Source of the DNA: Gemmatimonadota bacterium
GTDB taxonomy: Bacteria; Latescibacterota; UBA2968; UBA8231
Direction of reading: 5' to 3'
Assembly: GCA_018672475.1 (NCBI GenBank)
Contig: JABHFS010000186.1
Location: 1 to 54,924, forward strand
DNA: 54,924 bases
In this document: piece after piece, positions 32,324 through 41,552 of the stretch
Position numbering within the stretch: the first letter of the stretch is position 1
Layout of the letters: the number at the start of each line of letters is the position of its first letter
Notes under the pieces: generated by a model
What the model was told of the DNA's origin: nothing
Database searches by the model: none
What the model saw: only the letters and a program-made list of their open reading frames with translations
Position numbers and translations under genes: made by a program

Positions 32324-33571
32324 CTACGAGCCAAAGTCGTCATAGCGGATCATCTCCTCTTCTACACCCAGAGAATCAAGCATCCCCTGAACCGCCTGTA
32401 ACATGATTGGCGGGCCGCATATGTAATACTCGACATCTTCAGGCGCTTGGTGTTGCGCGAGATAGTTATCATTCAAGACCTGATGTATGAAACCAACATA
32501 ACCATCCCAATTGTCCTCGGGCCGCGGATCGGACATCGCGATGTGGAACTCGAAATTAGGAAATTTCTCTTCTATCTGCCGAAACAGATCCTCGTAGAAT
32601 ACCTCGTTGGGGTTCCGTGCTCCATACCAGTATGAAACTTTCCGACCGGTCTTGAGCGTGTGAAAGAGGTGAAAGAGATGCGAACGCAAAGGAGCCATAC
32701 CAGCACCTCCGCCGATATAAACCATCTCACGCTCAGTTTCCTGAATGAAAAACTCACCAAAAGCACCCGAAATTGTCACTTTGTCGCCGGGTTTGCGGCT
32801 GAAAATATAAGAAGTGGCCAAACCTGGCGGCACTTGCTTCCATCCTGTCGGCGAACTCCGATCAGGCGGTGGCACAGCAATGCGTATGTTAAGCATAATA
32901 ATGTCACCCTCTGCAGGGTGATTGCCCATTGAATAAGCACGCACGATAGTCTCTGTATTTACAGCTTTGAAGTCCCATACTTTAAAGCGATCCCAATCGG
33001 GGTGAAACCGCTCGTCAATCCCCTCAAAGTCCTTGAAGTCACACTCAAAAGGGGGAACTTCAATTTGGATGAAACCACCAGACTCAAAGTCCAACGTCTC
33101 TCCGGGAGGAAGCCTGACAACAAACTCCTTGATGAAAGTCGCCACATTGTCGTTCGAGACGACTTCGCACTCCCATTTCTTGACCGAGAACACGTCCGGC
33201 GGCACTGCAATATTCATATCCTGCTTGACGTTGACCTGACAGGACAAGCGCATGCCCTCGCGGGCCTCGCGTTTGTTGATATGGCCGGTCTCGGTCGGCA
33301 GGATATCGCCGCCGCCCTCGTGCACATGGACCTTGCACTGGGCGCAGGTGCCACCGCCGCCACAGGCCGAAGACACGAAGACCTTGTTGTCGGCCAGCAC
33401 ATTGAGCAATTTGCCCCCAGCAGGGACCGAAATTGCCTTGCTCTCGTCGTTGTTGATGAGAATGCGCACATTGCCACTGGCCACCAATTTGGAACGGGCC
33501 GCCAGGATAATGGCGACCAAGGCCAACACGATGCCGGTGAACATGCCTACGCCGGAAATAATTTCATTCAT
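32324..33571 (-). CDS. nqrF: Na+-NQR subunit F (NADH dehydrogenase)
   Basis: A 415-aa NADH-oxidising subunit. One N-terminal membrane helix, a [2Fe-2S] ferredoxin domain with SSACGGGGTCAQCKVHVHEG (C-x5-C-x2-C) and the fourth Cys in RLSCQVNV, an FAD domain with RAYSMGNHP, and an NADH domain with GGGAGMAPLRSHLF, YICGPPIMLQAV and the end RYDDFG. It passes electrons from NADH to the other NQR subunits. Standard length. Confidence 0.97.
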   Translation of the reverse strand: MNEIISGVGMFTGIVLALVAIILAARSKLVASGNVRILINNDESKAISVPAGGKLLNVLADNKVFVSSACGGGGTCAQCKVHVHEGGGDILPTETGHINKREAREGMRLSCQVNVKQDMNIAVPPDVFSVKKWECEVVSNDNVATFIKEFVVRLPPGETLDFESGGFIQIEVPPFECDFKDFEGIDERFHPDWDRFKVWDFKAVNTETIVRAYSMGNHPAEGDIIMLNIRIAVPPPDRSSPTGWKQVPPGLATSYIFSRKPGDKVTISGAFGEFFIQETEREMVYIGGGAGMAPLRSHLFHLFHTLKTGRKVSYWYGARNPNEVFYEDLFRQIEEKFPNFEFHIAMSDPRPEDNWDGYVGFIHQVLNDNYLAQHQAPEDVEYYICGPPIMLQAVQGMLDSLGVEEEMIRYDDFGS

Positions 33572-33603
33572 GGAAGCTCTTCTCTCGTTAGCTCGGGTCG
33601 ATC

Positions 33604-34215
33604 TTAGAGTTGAATACCGGAAAAGGACATAAAGGCCAGCGACATCAGCCCGACGGTGATGAAGGTGATGCCCAGCCCGCGCAACCCAGGCGGCACGTCA
33701 CTGTACTTTAACTTTTCGCGAATGCCCGCCAGCGCCACAATCGCCAAGGCCCAGCCGACCCCCGACCCCATGCCAAAGACCACGCTCTCACCAAAGTTAT
33801 AATCGCGTTCGACCATAAACAACGAACCACCCAAAATGGCGCAGTTGACGGTGATCAGCGGCAGGAAGATACCCAGCGCGTTATAGAGGCTGGGCACAAA
33901 CTTGTCGAGGAACATTTCGAGAATCTGCACCATCGCGGCAATAATGCCGATATAGCTGATCAGCCCAACGAAGGTCAAGTCCACCCCCGTCAAACCGGCC
34001 CAGGCCAGTGCGTCTTCTTTGAGGAAATGCTGGAAGATCAGGTTATTGGCCGGCACGGTGATGCCCTGGACTACGATGACCGCGATCCCGAGACCGAAAG
34101 CCGTCGACACATTCTTAGAGACGGCCAAAAAGGTGCACATCCCCAGGAAGAAGGCCAGCGCCATGTTCTCGACGAACACGGATTTCATAAATATGCTCAG
34201 ATAGACTTCTAACAT
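33604..34215 (-). CDS. nqrE: Na+-NQR subunit E
   Basis: A 203-aa membrane protein with six helices; the two half-membrane Cys motifs are present as LGMCTFLAVSKNV and TVNCAILGGSLFM. With NqrD these cysteines hold the intramembrane [2Fe-2S] centre. Its start is 1 nt from nqrD's stop. Confidence 0.97.
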   Translation of the reverse strand: MLEVYLSIFMKSVFVENMALAFFLGMCTFLAVSKNVSTAFGLGIAVIVVQGITVPANNLIFQHFLKEDALAWAGLTGVDLTFVGLISYIGIIAAMVQILEMFLDKFVPSLYNALGIFLPLITVNCAILGGSLFMVERDYNFGESVVFGMGSGVGWALAIVALAGIREKLKYSDVPPGLRGLGITFITVGLMSLAFMSFSGIQL

Positions 34216-34216
34216 T

Positions 34217-34846
34217 TTAACTCTCCTCCTCGACCTGCTCGGTCTTCCAGGAGCGCAGGGCCCAGATAAAAAAGCCGATGAGGAAGAACGCGCTCGGCGG
34301 CAGCAGCATCAGGCCATTGGGCGCGTACCAGCCGCCCTCAGCGGCGAGCGAAAATACCTCGGCGCCAAAGAGCTTGCCCGACCCGAAGAGCTCGCGGAAC
34401 ACCCCGACGAAGAGCAGGATCACGCTGTAGCCCAAAGCATTGCCGACGCCGTCAAGGAAACTCGCTCCGGGCCCATTCTTCATCGCAAAGGCCTCGGCCC
34501 GCCCCATGACGATGCAGTTGGTGATGATCAGTCCGACGAAAACCGAGAGCTGTTTGCTGATATCAAAGGCATAAGCGCGCAGAAACTGGTCGACGATGAT
34601 CACCAGCGAGGCGATGATCGTCATTTGCACGATAATGCGGATGCTGCTGGGAATATAGTTGCGAATCAGGCTGACCGCGGTGTTCGAGAGCGAGACGACG
34701 AAGAGCACGGCCAGACACATCGTCACCGCCGTCTCCAGTTTGGTCGTCACCGCTAGCGCCGAACAGATTCCCAGGATCTGCAGGGCGATCGGATTGTCGT
34801 TGAAGACCGGGTTAAATAATATGTCTTTTGCTTTTTCGTCGGCCAT
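34217..34846 (-). CDS. nqrD: Na+-NQR subunit D
   Basis: A 209-aa six-helix protein, homologous to NqrE in inverted topology. Cys motifs ILGICSALAVTTKLE and ITNCIVMGRAEAFA supply the other ligands of the intramembrane iron-sulphur centre. It overlaps the nqrC stop by 1 bp. Confidence 0.97.
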   Translation of the reverse strand: MADEKAKDILFNPVFNDNPIALQILGICSALAVTTKLETAVTMCLAVLFVVSLSNTAVSLIRNYIPSSIRIIVQMTIIASLVIIVDQFLRAYAFDISKQLSVFVGLIITNCIVMGRAEAFAMKNGPGASFLDGVGNALGYSVILLFVGVFRELFGSGKLFGAEVFSLAAEGGWYAPNGLMLLPPSAFFLIGFFIWALRSWKTEQVEEES

Positions 34847-35637
34847 CAGCTAACTCCTTGCTGTTTCAATTTGGCCAGATACTTTCCATAGCCACCTTCG
34901 CCTAGCCAATAGCGCAACATGCCCTTGACCCCGCGCGAGGTAATCGTCGCCCCCGAAAGCCCGTCGACCTGATACTTGGTCTCGGCCCGCCCCGGCACCA
35001 CCTTGCCCTTGATTACTTCAATGCGCACCGAACCGCTCTCGTCAAAGGCCATCTTGCCATCCCACAGGGCCTTCCAATTCGGATTGTCGACTTCGCCGCC
35101 GAGCCCCGGGGTTTCGGCGTGTTCGTAATAGACTAGTCCGCGAATGGTATTGATGTCCTTAGCGTCGAGAGCGATAAAACCGTAAAGCGTCGACCACAGC
35201 CCCTTACCGTGCATCGGCAGGATAACTTTGCGCACCTTGCCGCGATCCGAGACCAGATAGGCCGAGGCCAAGTTGGCGCGGCGCTTGATACCACCGAAAT
35301 CCTCGCCGGCGGGAATCGCCATGCTCCGGGCCAAGTCCTTGGCCGCCCGTCGCTGATCGTAGCCCACTGCGTCTATGTTTTCCTCGTAATCGCCCGTCGC
35401 CAAATTGACGACACGCGGCTCGATATTTTTGTATAGCTCCTCGATGCGCTCGCCGCTGACGGTTTCCCCCGCCTTCACGAATCCGGCGGCCATCAGGATA
35501 TTGCGCTTCTTGTCGAGCGCTTTATTGACCGCCTGGGTCGGCCGCAGCGAAACGGCCGCACCGGATACCAGCACCGAACAGACCAGGCAGACACCGAGCG
35601 CTACGCCGAATGTTCTCCCTATTGAATCGTTAGCCAC
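34846..35637 (-). CDS. nqrC: Na+-NQR subunit C (covalent FMN)
   Basis: A 263-aa periplasmic subunit with one N-terminal membrane anchor (FGVALGVCLVCSVLVSGAAV). The FMN is attached to the second Thr of the SGAT-x-T/S motif seen here as DGLSGATITSRG. The GTG at 35635-35637 with AGAGGT upstream gives the normal start; a longer frame overlaps nqrB. Confidence 0.95.
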   Translation of the reverse strand: MANDSIGRTFGVALGVCLVCSVLVSGAAVSLRPTQAVNKALDKKRNILMAAGFVKAGETVSGERIEELYKNIEPRVVNLATGDYEENIDAVGYDQRRAAKDLARSMAIPAGEDFGGIKRRANLASAYLVSDRGKVRKVILPMHGKGLWSTLYGFIALDAKDINTIRGLVYYEHAETPGLGGEVDNPNWKALWDGKMAFDESGSVRIEVIKGKVVPGRAETKYQVDGLSGATITSRGVKGMLRYWLGEGGYGKYLAKLKQQGVS

Positions 35638-35650
35638 TTGTCTACCTCTC

Positions 35651-36862
35651 TTAGGAACTGACGGCCGTGCGGGCCAGTCTGCGCTTGATATTAGCCTGCA
35701 GGACCACGTGGTCGATGACCGGCGCGAAAACATTGCCGAAGAGAATCGCCAGCATTACGCCCTCGGGAAAGGCTGGGTTGATCACACGGATAAGCACAGT
35801 CATAAAACCGATGAGCGCCCCATAAAACCAACGGCCGGTCTCGGTCATTGACGCCGACACCGGGTCGGTGGCCATAAATACGCAACCGAAGGCGAAGCCA
35901 CCCAGGACCAAGTGCCAGCTGGCGTCCATCTGGAACATCGGATTGGTGTCGCTGCCAATCATGTGCAATAGCTCAGCGAAGACGATAGTCGACAGGATCA
36001 TACTGACGATAATGCGCCAGGAACCGACGCCGGTCGCGATCAGCACGAAAGCGCCGATCAGACACGCCAGCGCCGAAGTCTCACCCAATGATCCGGGCAG
36101 TGAGCCAACAAAGGCCTGCATCCAGGTCACGCCGACAGCCGACATGCCGTCGGCGGCGACGGCGCCCAGCGGGGTAGCCTGCGTGAAACCGTCGGCGGCG
36201 ACCCAAATAGCGTCACCGGTAATTTCGGCCGGATAGGCGAAGTAGAGAAAGGCTCGCCCGGTCAGCGCCGGGTTGAGAAAGTTCTTGCCCGTCCCACCAA
36301 AGACCTCCTTGCCCAACACCACGCCGAAACTGATGCCGACAGCGACCTGCCACAACGGGATCGTCGGCGGCAGAGTCAGCGGAAAGAGCATCCCCGTGAC
36401 CAAGAAGCCCTCATTGATCTCGTGCTCGCGGACCGTGGCAAAAAGAACCTCCCAAAGTCCGCCGGCTATCTGAGTGATCAGGAAGATCGGGAAAAAATAG
36501 AGAAAGCCGTGGAAGATATTGGCCAGTGCGCTACTCGGATTATAGCCTACGCCGAGGATATCGATAATGATCCCGCGCCACTCACCGGTGGTCGCAGTGC
36601 CCATCTGTAGCATCGCCAGATTAGCCTGGTAACCGGTATTCCACATCGCCATGAAGATACAGGGGACCAACGCGGCGACGACCGTAATCATCGTGCGCTT
36701 GAGGTCGATGCTGTCGCGCAAATGGGTCGGCCCCTTGGTGACCTGACCGGGTGTATAGAGAAACGTGTCGATCATCTCGTACTGCGCGTAAAGCTTTTCC
36801 AGCGGCCCGCCCTTGTGAAAGAGCGGCTCGACCTGGTCGAGCATTTTTCGCAAAGCCTTCAT
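35651..36862 (-). CDS. nqrB: Na+-NQR subunit B
   Basis: A 403-aa, roughly ten-helix membrane subunit that holds a covalent FMN and riboflavin and forms the Na+ path. The FMN-Thr region reads ADGFTQATPLGAV, and GTGKNFLNPALTGRAFLYFAYP is a family signature, as is FGCVFMATDPVSASMT. Standard length. Confidence 0.97.
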   Translation of the reverse strand: MKALRKMLDQVEPLFHKGGPLEKLYAQYEMIDTFLYTPGQVTKGPTHLRDSIDLKRTMITVVAALVPCIFMAMWNTGYQANLAMLQMGTATTGEWRGIIIDILGVGYNPSSALANIFHGFLYFFPIFLITQIAGGLWEVLFATVREHEINEGFLVTGMLFPLTLPPTIPLWQVAVGISFGVVLGKEVFGGTGKNFLNPALTGRAFLYFAYPAEITGDAIWVAADGFTQATPLGAVAADGMSAVGVTWMQAFVGSLPGSLGETSALACLIGAFVLIATGVGSWRIIVSMILSTIVFAELLHMIGSDTNPMFQMDASWHLVLGGFAFGCVFMATDPVSASMTETGRWFYGALIGFMTVLIRVINPAFPEGVMLAILFGNVFAPVIDHVVLQANIKRRLARTAVSS

Positions 36863-36871
36863 CGGATGCGC

Positions 36872-38218
36872 CTATCCTTCCCTTTCAATTTTTGCCAAAT
36901 TGTGCCGCAACATCGGTCCGTATTCATATTTGCCGGGGCAAACGAAAGAACAGAGCCCCAAGTCATCTTCGTCCAATTCCAAACAACCCAACGCCTGAGC
37001 GCGGTCGGTATCCTCTACAATTAGCGCCCGCAGGAGGAAGGTCGGAATGATGTCCATGGGCATCACCTTCTCATAGGAGCCGATCGGCACCATCGCCCGA
37101 TCGCTGCCCTCGGTGGATGTCGTAAAATCAAAAAGCTGGTTCGGCTTGAGCTTAGAGGCAAAAACATTTTTAACCGAGAACTTATCGAAGCCCGGTTTTT
37201 GCCAGCCCAGAAACTCGCGCTCCCGGCCCTCGACAAGCACCGACACTTGCGTGTGGTAACGGCCGAGAAAATTCAAAGGGCCCGCATCCGCGCGCCCTGA
37301 CAATACCGATCCCGAAATAACCCGATTCTCGCCCTCTTTCAGCTGCCCCATCGTCAACCCCTCGAGACTGGCACCCAATGTCGTGCGCAACAACCGAGGT
37401 CTCTCCACCTGCGGCCCGCCAAGCGCAACCACGCGCTCGGTCCACAGCGACCCGGTGGCAAAAAGCTTGCCGAAGGCGACAACATCCTGATAGCCGATAT
37501 ACCAGACGACCTTCGCAGCCCCAACGGCATCAAGGAAGTGAATATGGGTGCCGGGCAAGCCCGCCGGATGTGGCCCGGCGAATTCGACAGCATCCGCGCC
37601 GCCATCTGGAATGCTCGCACCAGGGGCCTTACATACGTAGACCGAGCCTTCGGTAAGCTTCCGCAACATCGTCAGACCACGTGTAAAATCTTCTTCGAGC
37701 CCGCGCAACACGACTTGCGGATCCGCTGCCAATGGATTCGTATCCATCGCGGTGACAAAGATCGAATGTGGCAGGCTCTCGGGTTCAGGTACTTTGCTGT
37801 AGGGCCGAGTGCGCAACGCGGGCCAAAGACCGGCGGTCACTAGGGTTTCGCGTATCTGGTCGCGACTGAGTTGATCCGGAGCGGTATTGATGTGTTCGTC
37901 GAAACGAATCTCATCGTCTCCCGCCGCCTCAATAACGACCGATAGCAGGACCCGCTTATCGCCTCGGTTGACCGCCACGACCTTGCCGCTTACCGGTGCG
38001 GTATAAAGCACCCCGGCCGTCTTCTTGTCTTCAAAGAGCAACTGGCCCTTTTTGACCTGGTCGCCCTCGTTGACAGCCATCGTCGGCCGCATCCCGATAT
38101 AATCCGGACCCAAAACGGCCACGTGCCCGACGGCGGGGCCATCCTCAATTTCTTGCGCCGGGGCGCCGGTAATCGGCAGGTCCAACCCCTTTTTTATTTT
38201 AATTTTGCTACTGGCCAT
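36872..38218 (-). CDS. nqrA: Na+-NQR subunit A
   Basis: A 448-aa cytoplasmic subunit, first in the operon. The N-terminus KIKKGLDLPITGAP and LGPDYIGMRPTMAVNEGDQV are the NqrA pattern, and CSFVCPGKYEYGPMLR near the C-terminus resembles the RnfC-like end. It binds ubiquinone in related enzymes. Promoter lies about 85 nt upstream. Confidence 0.97.
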   Translation of the reverse strand: MASSKIKIKKGLDLPITGAPAQEIEDGPAVGHVAVLGPDYIGMRPTMAVNEGDQVKKGQLLFEDKKTAGVLYTAPVSGKVVAVNRGDKRVLLSVVIEAAGDDEIRFDEHINTAPDQLSRDQIRETLVTAGLWPALRTRPYSKVPEPESLPHSIFVTAMDTNPLAADPQVVLRGLEEDFTRGLTMLRKLTEGSVYVCKAPGASIPDGGADAVEFAGPHPAGLPGTHIHFLDAVGAAKVVWYIGYQDVVAFGKLFATGSLWTERVVALGGPQVERPRLLRTTLGASLEGLTMGQLKEGENRVISGSVLSGRADAGPLNFLGRYHTQVSVLVEGREREFLGWQKPGFDKFSVKNVFASKLKPNQLFDFTTSTEGSDRAMVPIGSYEKVMPMDIIPTFLLRALIVEDTDRAQALGCLELDEDDLGLCSFVCPGKYEYGPMLRHNLAKIEREG

Positions 38219-38505
38219 ATGCGCGTTTCGCGATCCCCTTTTTAAAAGGCTCCAACATGCTATATATGCAAATAAAATGTAATGATATCCATAAAAAAGC
38301 TAGTTTAAGCCAGCCTGCGCCACCTGTCAAGAATAACGCCAGACAGACTGGTGGAGCTACAAGCCGTGGCCCGATAACTATACTATAGTGGAGGGGTAAG
38401 TCACCGACCGCGACAGAACGTTGCCATGAATTATTCAAATTCCGGTGTCTCGAAATCGACTGATGCCACAATCTAAAAAGCACCGCCCGATCTTCTTACC
38501 TCCCG
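38219..38505. other. Divergent control region between nqrA and bioB
   Basis: No gene is supported. It holds the nqr promoter (38302-38330). A 13-bp palindrome ACTATACTATAGT lies at 38377-38389, and the bioB promoter begins at 38506. A frame on the minus strand of 91 codons (38208-38483) has no family features and was not called. Confidence 0.5.
38302..38330 (-). promoter_or_regulatory. sigma-70 promoter of the nqr operon
   Basis: On the minus strand a perfect TTGACA (38325-38330), 17-nt spacer, TAAACT (38302-38307, 4/6), start point expected near 38295, giving a 77-nt leader to nqrA. Confidence 0.7.
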
Positions 38506-38533
38506 TTGACAAATAAAAGGCAAGGGTGATAAT
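38506..38533 (+). promoter_or_regulatory. sigma-70 promoter of bioB
   Basis: A perfect TTGACA (38506-38511), 16-nt spacer, GATAAT (38528-38533, 5/6). The start point near 38540 gives a leader of about 145 nt before the bioB ATG. No BirA operator half-sites were seen in it. Confidence 0.6.
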
Positions 38534-38685
38534 GGAGCAAGCGGTGTCTTGTCTGGCAAGGTCCTCATCGACCTTTTCCCGTGACGGAACTTGCGATTCG
38601 GAGCAAAATCTCGGATTTTAGACCACTGTCCACCAAGCCACAAGCCCGGCATCGCCCAGCGGTGCGGGACACCACCAGAGGATTT

Positions 38686-39693
38686 ATGAGCCAAAGCAAT
38701 TCCACTGCTCGCGACGAAATCGCCACGCTTTTCAATTCCCCCATTCTCGACCTGGTATACCGCGCCGCCACTGTCCACAGGCAGCACCATGACCCACGAC
38801 AGGTCCAGGTTTGCACTCTGCTATCGATCAAGACCGGCGGCTGCCCCGAAGATTGCGGTTACTGTTCGCAGTCCGCCCATTTCGATTCCGGCCTCGAACG
38901 CCAGGGCCTACTCTCAATAACTGCGGTCGATGAAGCCGCCAAGCAAGCGGCGGCAGACGGCAGTACACGCTTCTGCATGGGCGCCGCCTGGCGGCAGGTT
39001 CGCGACGGCGAGGAATTTGACCGCGTGCTCGAAATGGTCCGCACCGTCGCCGCCACCGGCATGGAAGTCTGCTGCACGCTCGGCATGCTCAACGGCGAGC
39101 AGGCGCACAAACTCAAGGAAGCCGGCCTCACCGCCTATAATCACAATCTGGATACCGGAGAAAACTACTATTCGGAAGTCGTCACGACCCGCACTTACCA
39201 AGACCGCATAGAGACGATAGGCCACGTGGGTCGCGCCGGGATATCGGTCTGCTGCGGCGGCATACTCGGCTTGGGCGAAAGCGACGAGGACCGCATTGAC
39301 TTGCTACACGCGCTCTCGCAATTGCCCACCCAACCCGAGTCGATCCCGGTCAACACTCTGGTCCCCATAGCCGGCACGCCCTTAGCGGACGCCGAACCGG
39401 CGTCGATATGGGATCAGGTCCGCATGGTCGCCTGTGCCCGCATACTCTTTCCCGAGGCCATGGTGCGCCTTTCCGCCGGTCGCGACGGACTCTCGGCTAC
39501 TGCGCAATCCCTGTGCTTTCTCGCCGGGGCCAACTCAATCTTCTCCGGCGACAAGCTGTTGACCACGCCACACCCCGGCGCCGACGCCGACCAGGCCCTC
39601 TTTGACCTGCTCGACTTAGAACCCCGACCGTCGCACCGCGATGCTTCAGAGTTCGTCGAGCAACTCGAAGAGGACATCGTAAATGGAAGATAG
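38686..39693 (+). CDS. bioB: Biotin synthase
   Basis: A 335-aa radical-SAM enzyme that inserts sulphur into dethiobiotin. CPEDCGYCSQS carries the C-x3-C-x2-C [4Fe-4S]/SAM site and NHNLDTGENYYSEVVTTRTY, GGILGLGESDEDR and RLSAGRDGLSATAQSLCFLAGANSIF follow as in E. coli BioB. The ATG at 38686 has AGAGG upstream; an earlier GTG-led frame adds an unrelated 35 residues. Its 3' end overlaps the convergent bioA by 48 bp. It is the only biotin gene on the plus strand. Confidence 0.96.
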   Translation: MSQSNSTARDEIATLFNSPILDLVYRAATVHRQHHDPRQVQVCTLLSIKTGGCPEDCGYCSQSAHFDSGLERQGLLSITAVDEAAKQAAADGSTRFCMGAAWRQVRDGEEFDRVLEMVRTVAATGMEVCCTLGMLNGEQAHKLKEAGLTAYNHNLDTGENYYSEVVTTRTYQDRIETIGHVGRAGISVCCGGILGLGESDEDRIDLLHALSQLPTQPESIPVNTLVPIAGTPLADAEPASIWDQVRMVACARILFPEAMVRLSAGRDGLSATAQSLCFLAGANSIFSGDKLLTTPHPGADADQALFDLLDLEPRPSHRDASEFVEQLEEDIVNGR

Positions 39694-40932
39694 CTGAGTT
39701 CGGTCGATGCAATAGGGCGGCAATATATAGACGGTATTGCCCAATGGCCTGAGCAGGAAACCACGCGCCAAAAAACGCTCGCGGAGCAGGGACCCTACTT
39801 GGTGCAGATAACCCTCGTCGCCATCGACCAACACGTCAACCGCCACAATCGTCCCACAGCGCCGGACCCGACACAATCGTTCGTGCTGGTTTAGACGGGT
39901 GACCTGCTCTCGCTGCCAGTCCGTCAAAGAGCGATACTTCTCCGCGACTAACAGATCCAGCGAAGCTAGCGCCGCCGCGCATCCTAATGGATTAGCCGTA
40001 TAAGAATGGCCGTGGTAAAAGGCCTTGCTCGGATCGTCATGGTAGAAGGCATCAAAAACCCTGCCATTACAGACGGTCGCCGCCAGCGGCAAAAAGCCGC
40101 CGGTTAACCCTTTGGCCAAACAGATGATATCGGGTTGGGTCGCCGTTTTTTGACAGGCGAATAACTCCCCGGTCCGCCCAAAACCGGTCAGCACTTCGTC
40201 GTAGATCATCAGCACATCATGCTCTCGTAACAACGCTTGTAGCGCGACGAGGAATTGCGGGCGGCACATCCGCATCCCGCCTGCTCCCTGCACCAAGGGC
40301 TCGAGCACCATCGCAGCGTATTCCCCTGGATGCTCCGCCAACAAACCTTGCAAATGCGCCAGCGCCTGCGCTTCCTTAGCTTCAACATCATCATCACCTT
40401 CCCAGGTCGCAGGAAAGGGCACCGCTTCAGCCGGAAAGAGCAAATCGACAAAGGGCGCGGTAAAGAGCGAGCGCTCACCTAAAGACATCGCCCCTAACGT
40501 ATCGCCGTGGTAGGCGCCCTCTAAGCGCAGAAAACGCCGGCGATCCGGCTCGCCCGTATTCTGCCAAAACTGATACGCCAACTTTAGCGCGACTTCCACC
40601 GCCGTCGAACCATCATCCGAATAGAAGACCCACTGCAAGGGCGCAGGCAAACTATCCACCAACCGCCTGGCCAATTCCTCAGCGGGCCGATGGGTGAAAC
40701 CGGCTGCCAGGACCTGTTCCAGCTGCTGCGCCTGCGCGGCGATGGCCGCGGCGATTTCAGGTTGCGCGTGGCCGTGTAGGGTCACCCACCAACTCGAAAT
40801 GCAATCGAGCAGACGCCGACCGTCCTGCAACTCGAGCACGGCTCCCGATCCCGAACGCACATTCAGCGTCGGCACCGCCGCCTTCATTTGAGTAAAAGGC
40901 GACCATACGTGAGAAGTCGGATATTCAGCCAT
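39646..40932 (-). CDS. bioA: Adenosylmethionine-8-amino-7-oxononanoate aminotransferase
   Basis: A 428-aa class III aminotransferase that makes DAPA from KAPA using SAM. The N-terminus SHVWSPFTQMK, DCISSWWVTLHGHAQPEI and VFYSDDGSTAVEVALK are BioA-specific, and the PLP Lys is in ICLAKGLTGGFLPLA. The ATG at 40930-40932 fits the family start and overlaps the bioD 3' end by 8 bp. Full length. Confidence 0.96.
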   Translation of the reverse strand: MAEYPTSHVWSPFTQMKAAVPTLNVRSGSGAVLELQDGRRLLDCISSWWVTLHGHAQPEIAAAIAAQAQQLEQVLAAGFTHRPAEELARRLVDSLPAPLQWVFYSDDGSTAVEVALKLAYQFWQNTGEPDRRRFLRLEGAYHGDTLGAMSLGERSLFTAPFVDLLFPAEAVPFPATWEGDDDVEAKEAQALAHLQGLLAEHPGEYAAMVLEPLVQGAGGMRMCRPQFLVALQALLREHDVLMIYDEVLTGFGRTGELFACQKTATQPDIICLAKGLTGGFLPLAATVCNGRVFDAFYHDDPSKAFYHGHSYTANPLGCAAALASLDLLVAEKYRSLTDWQREQVTRLNQHERLCRVRRCGTIVAVDVLVDGDEGYLHQVGSLLRERFLARGFLLRPLGNTVYILPPYCIDRTQLSSIYDVLFELLDEL

Positions 40933-41548
40933 TGGCGCCAAAATAGCGTTCGAAGAGTGCGGCAGTATTCGCCGGCGAAAGATCCACCCGCTGGTCGATC
41001 TCGGCCAATACCCGCACCTTGCCATATTCTGCGATCGCGCGACAATTCGCCTCGTTAGCCGGGCCGTTGACCACCACACCCAAAATCGAGCAGTCTCGCT
41101 GCCGCAACTGCTGCAATGTCAACAGCGTGTGGTTGATCGTGCCCAACTCGCTGCGCGCCACAACCAGCACCGGCAACGCGAGCTCGGCGATCAAATCGAT
41201 CATCAGGTGTTTATCATTGAGCGGCACCATAACCCCACCAGCCCCTTCGACCACCAACCGCTTACAATCGGGCAGGGCAAAACTGCCCATCGCAATTTGC
41301 ACGCCTTCGCGCCGGGCCGCCTCGTGCGGCGAGAGCGGCGCGCGCAACAGGTAGCTTTCCGGCCAGAGGCGTTCGGCCGGTAGGCCGGTGACACACCGTA
41401 GCCAATCGGCGTCGGTCTCGGCCCCGCTTTGCACTGGTTTCCAATAGGTCGCCGCCAAACCAACCGCGAGCAACGCCGAGACATAAGACTTGCCAACGCC
41501 GGTATCGGTGCCGGTGACAAAAAGTCGAGGAGGAAACTCAACCGCCAT
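40925..41548 (-). CDS. bioD: Dethiobiotin synthetase
   Basis: A 207-aa ATP-dependent carboxylase closing the ureido ring. P-loop VTGTDTGVGKSYVSALLA, the DAPA-binding Lys in YWKPVQSGAETD, and VVEGAGGVMVPLND all match BioD. The ATG at 41546-41548 is favoured because the longer frame lies within bioC. Confidence 0.95.
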   Translation of the reverse strand: MAVEFPPRLFVTGTDTGVGKSYVSALLAVGLAATYWKPVQSGAETDADWLRCVTGLPAERLWPESYLLRAPLSPHEAARREGVQIAMGSFALPDCKRLVVEGAGGVMVPLNDKHLMIDLIAELALPVLVVARSELGTINHTLLTLQQLRQRDCSILGVVVNGPANEANCRAIAEYGKVRVLAEIDQRVDLSPANTAALFERYFGANG

Positions 41549-41552
41549 GCAA

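Noticed and set aside
38208..38483. 91-codon minus-strand frame between nqrA and bioB
   Set aside because: It overlaps the nqr promoter and the nqrA start, has no recognisable family and no ribosome site; treated as control DNA.
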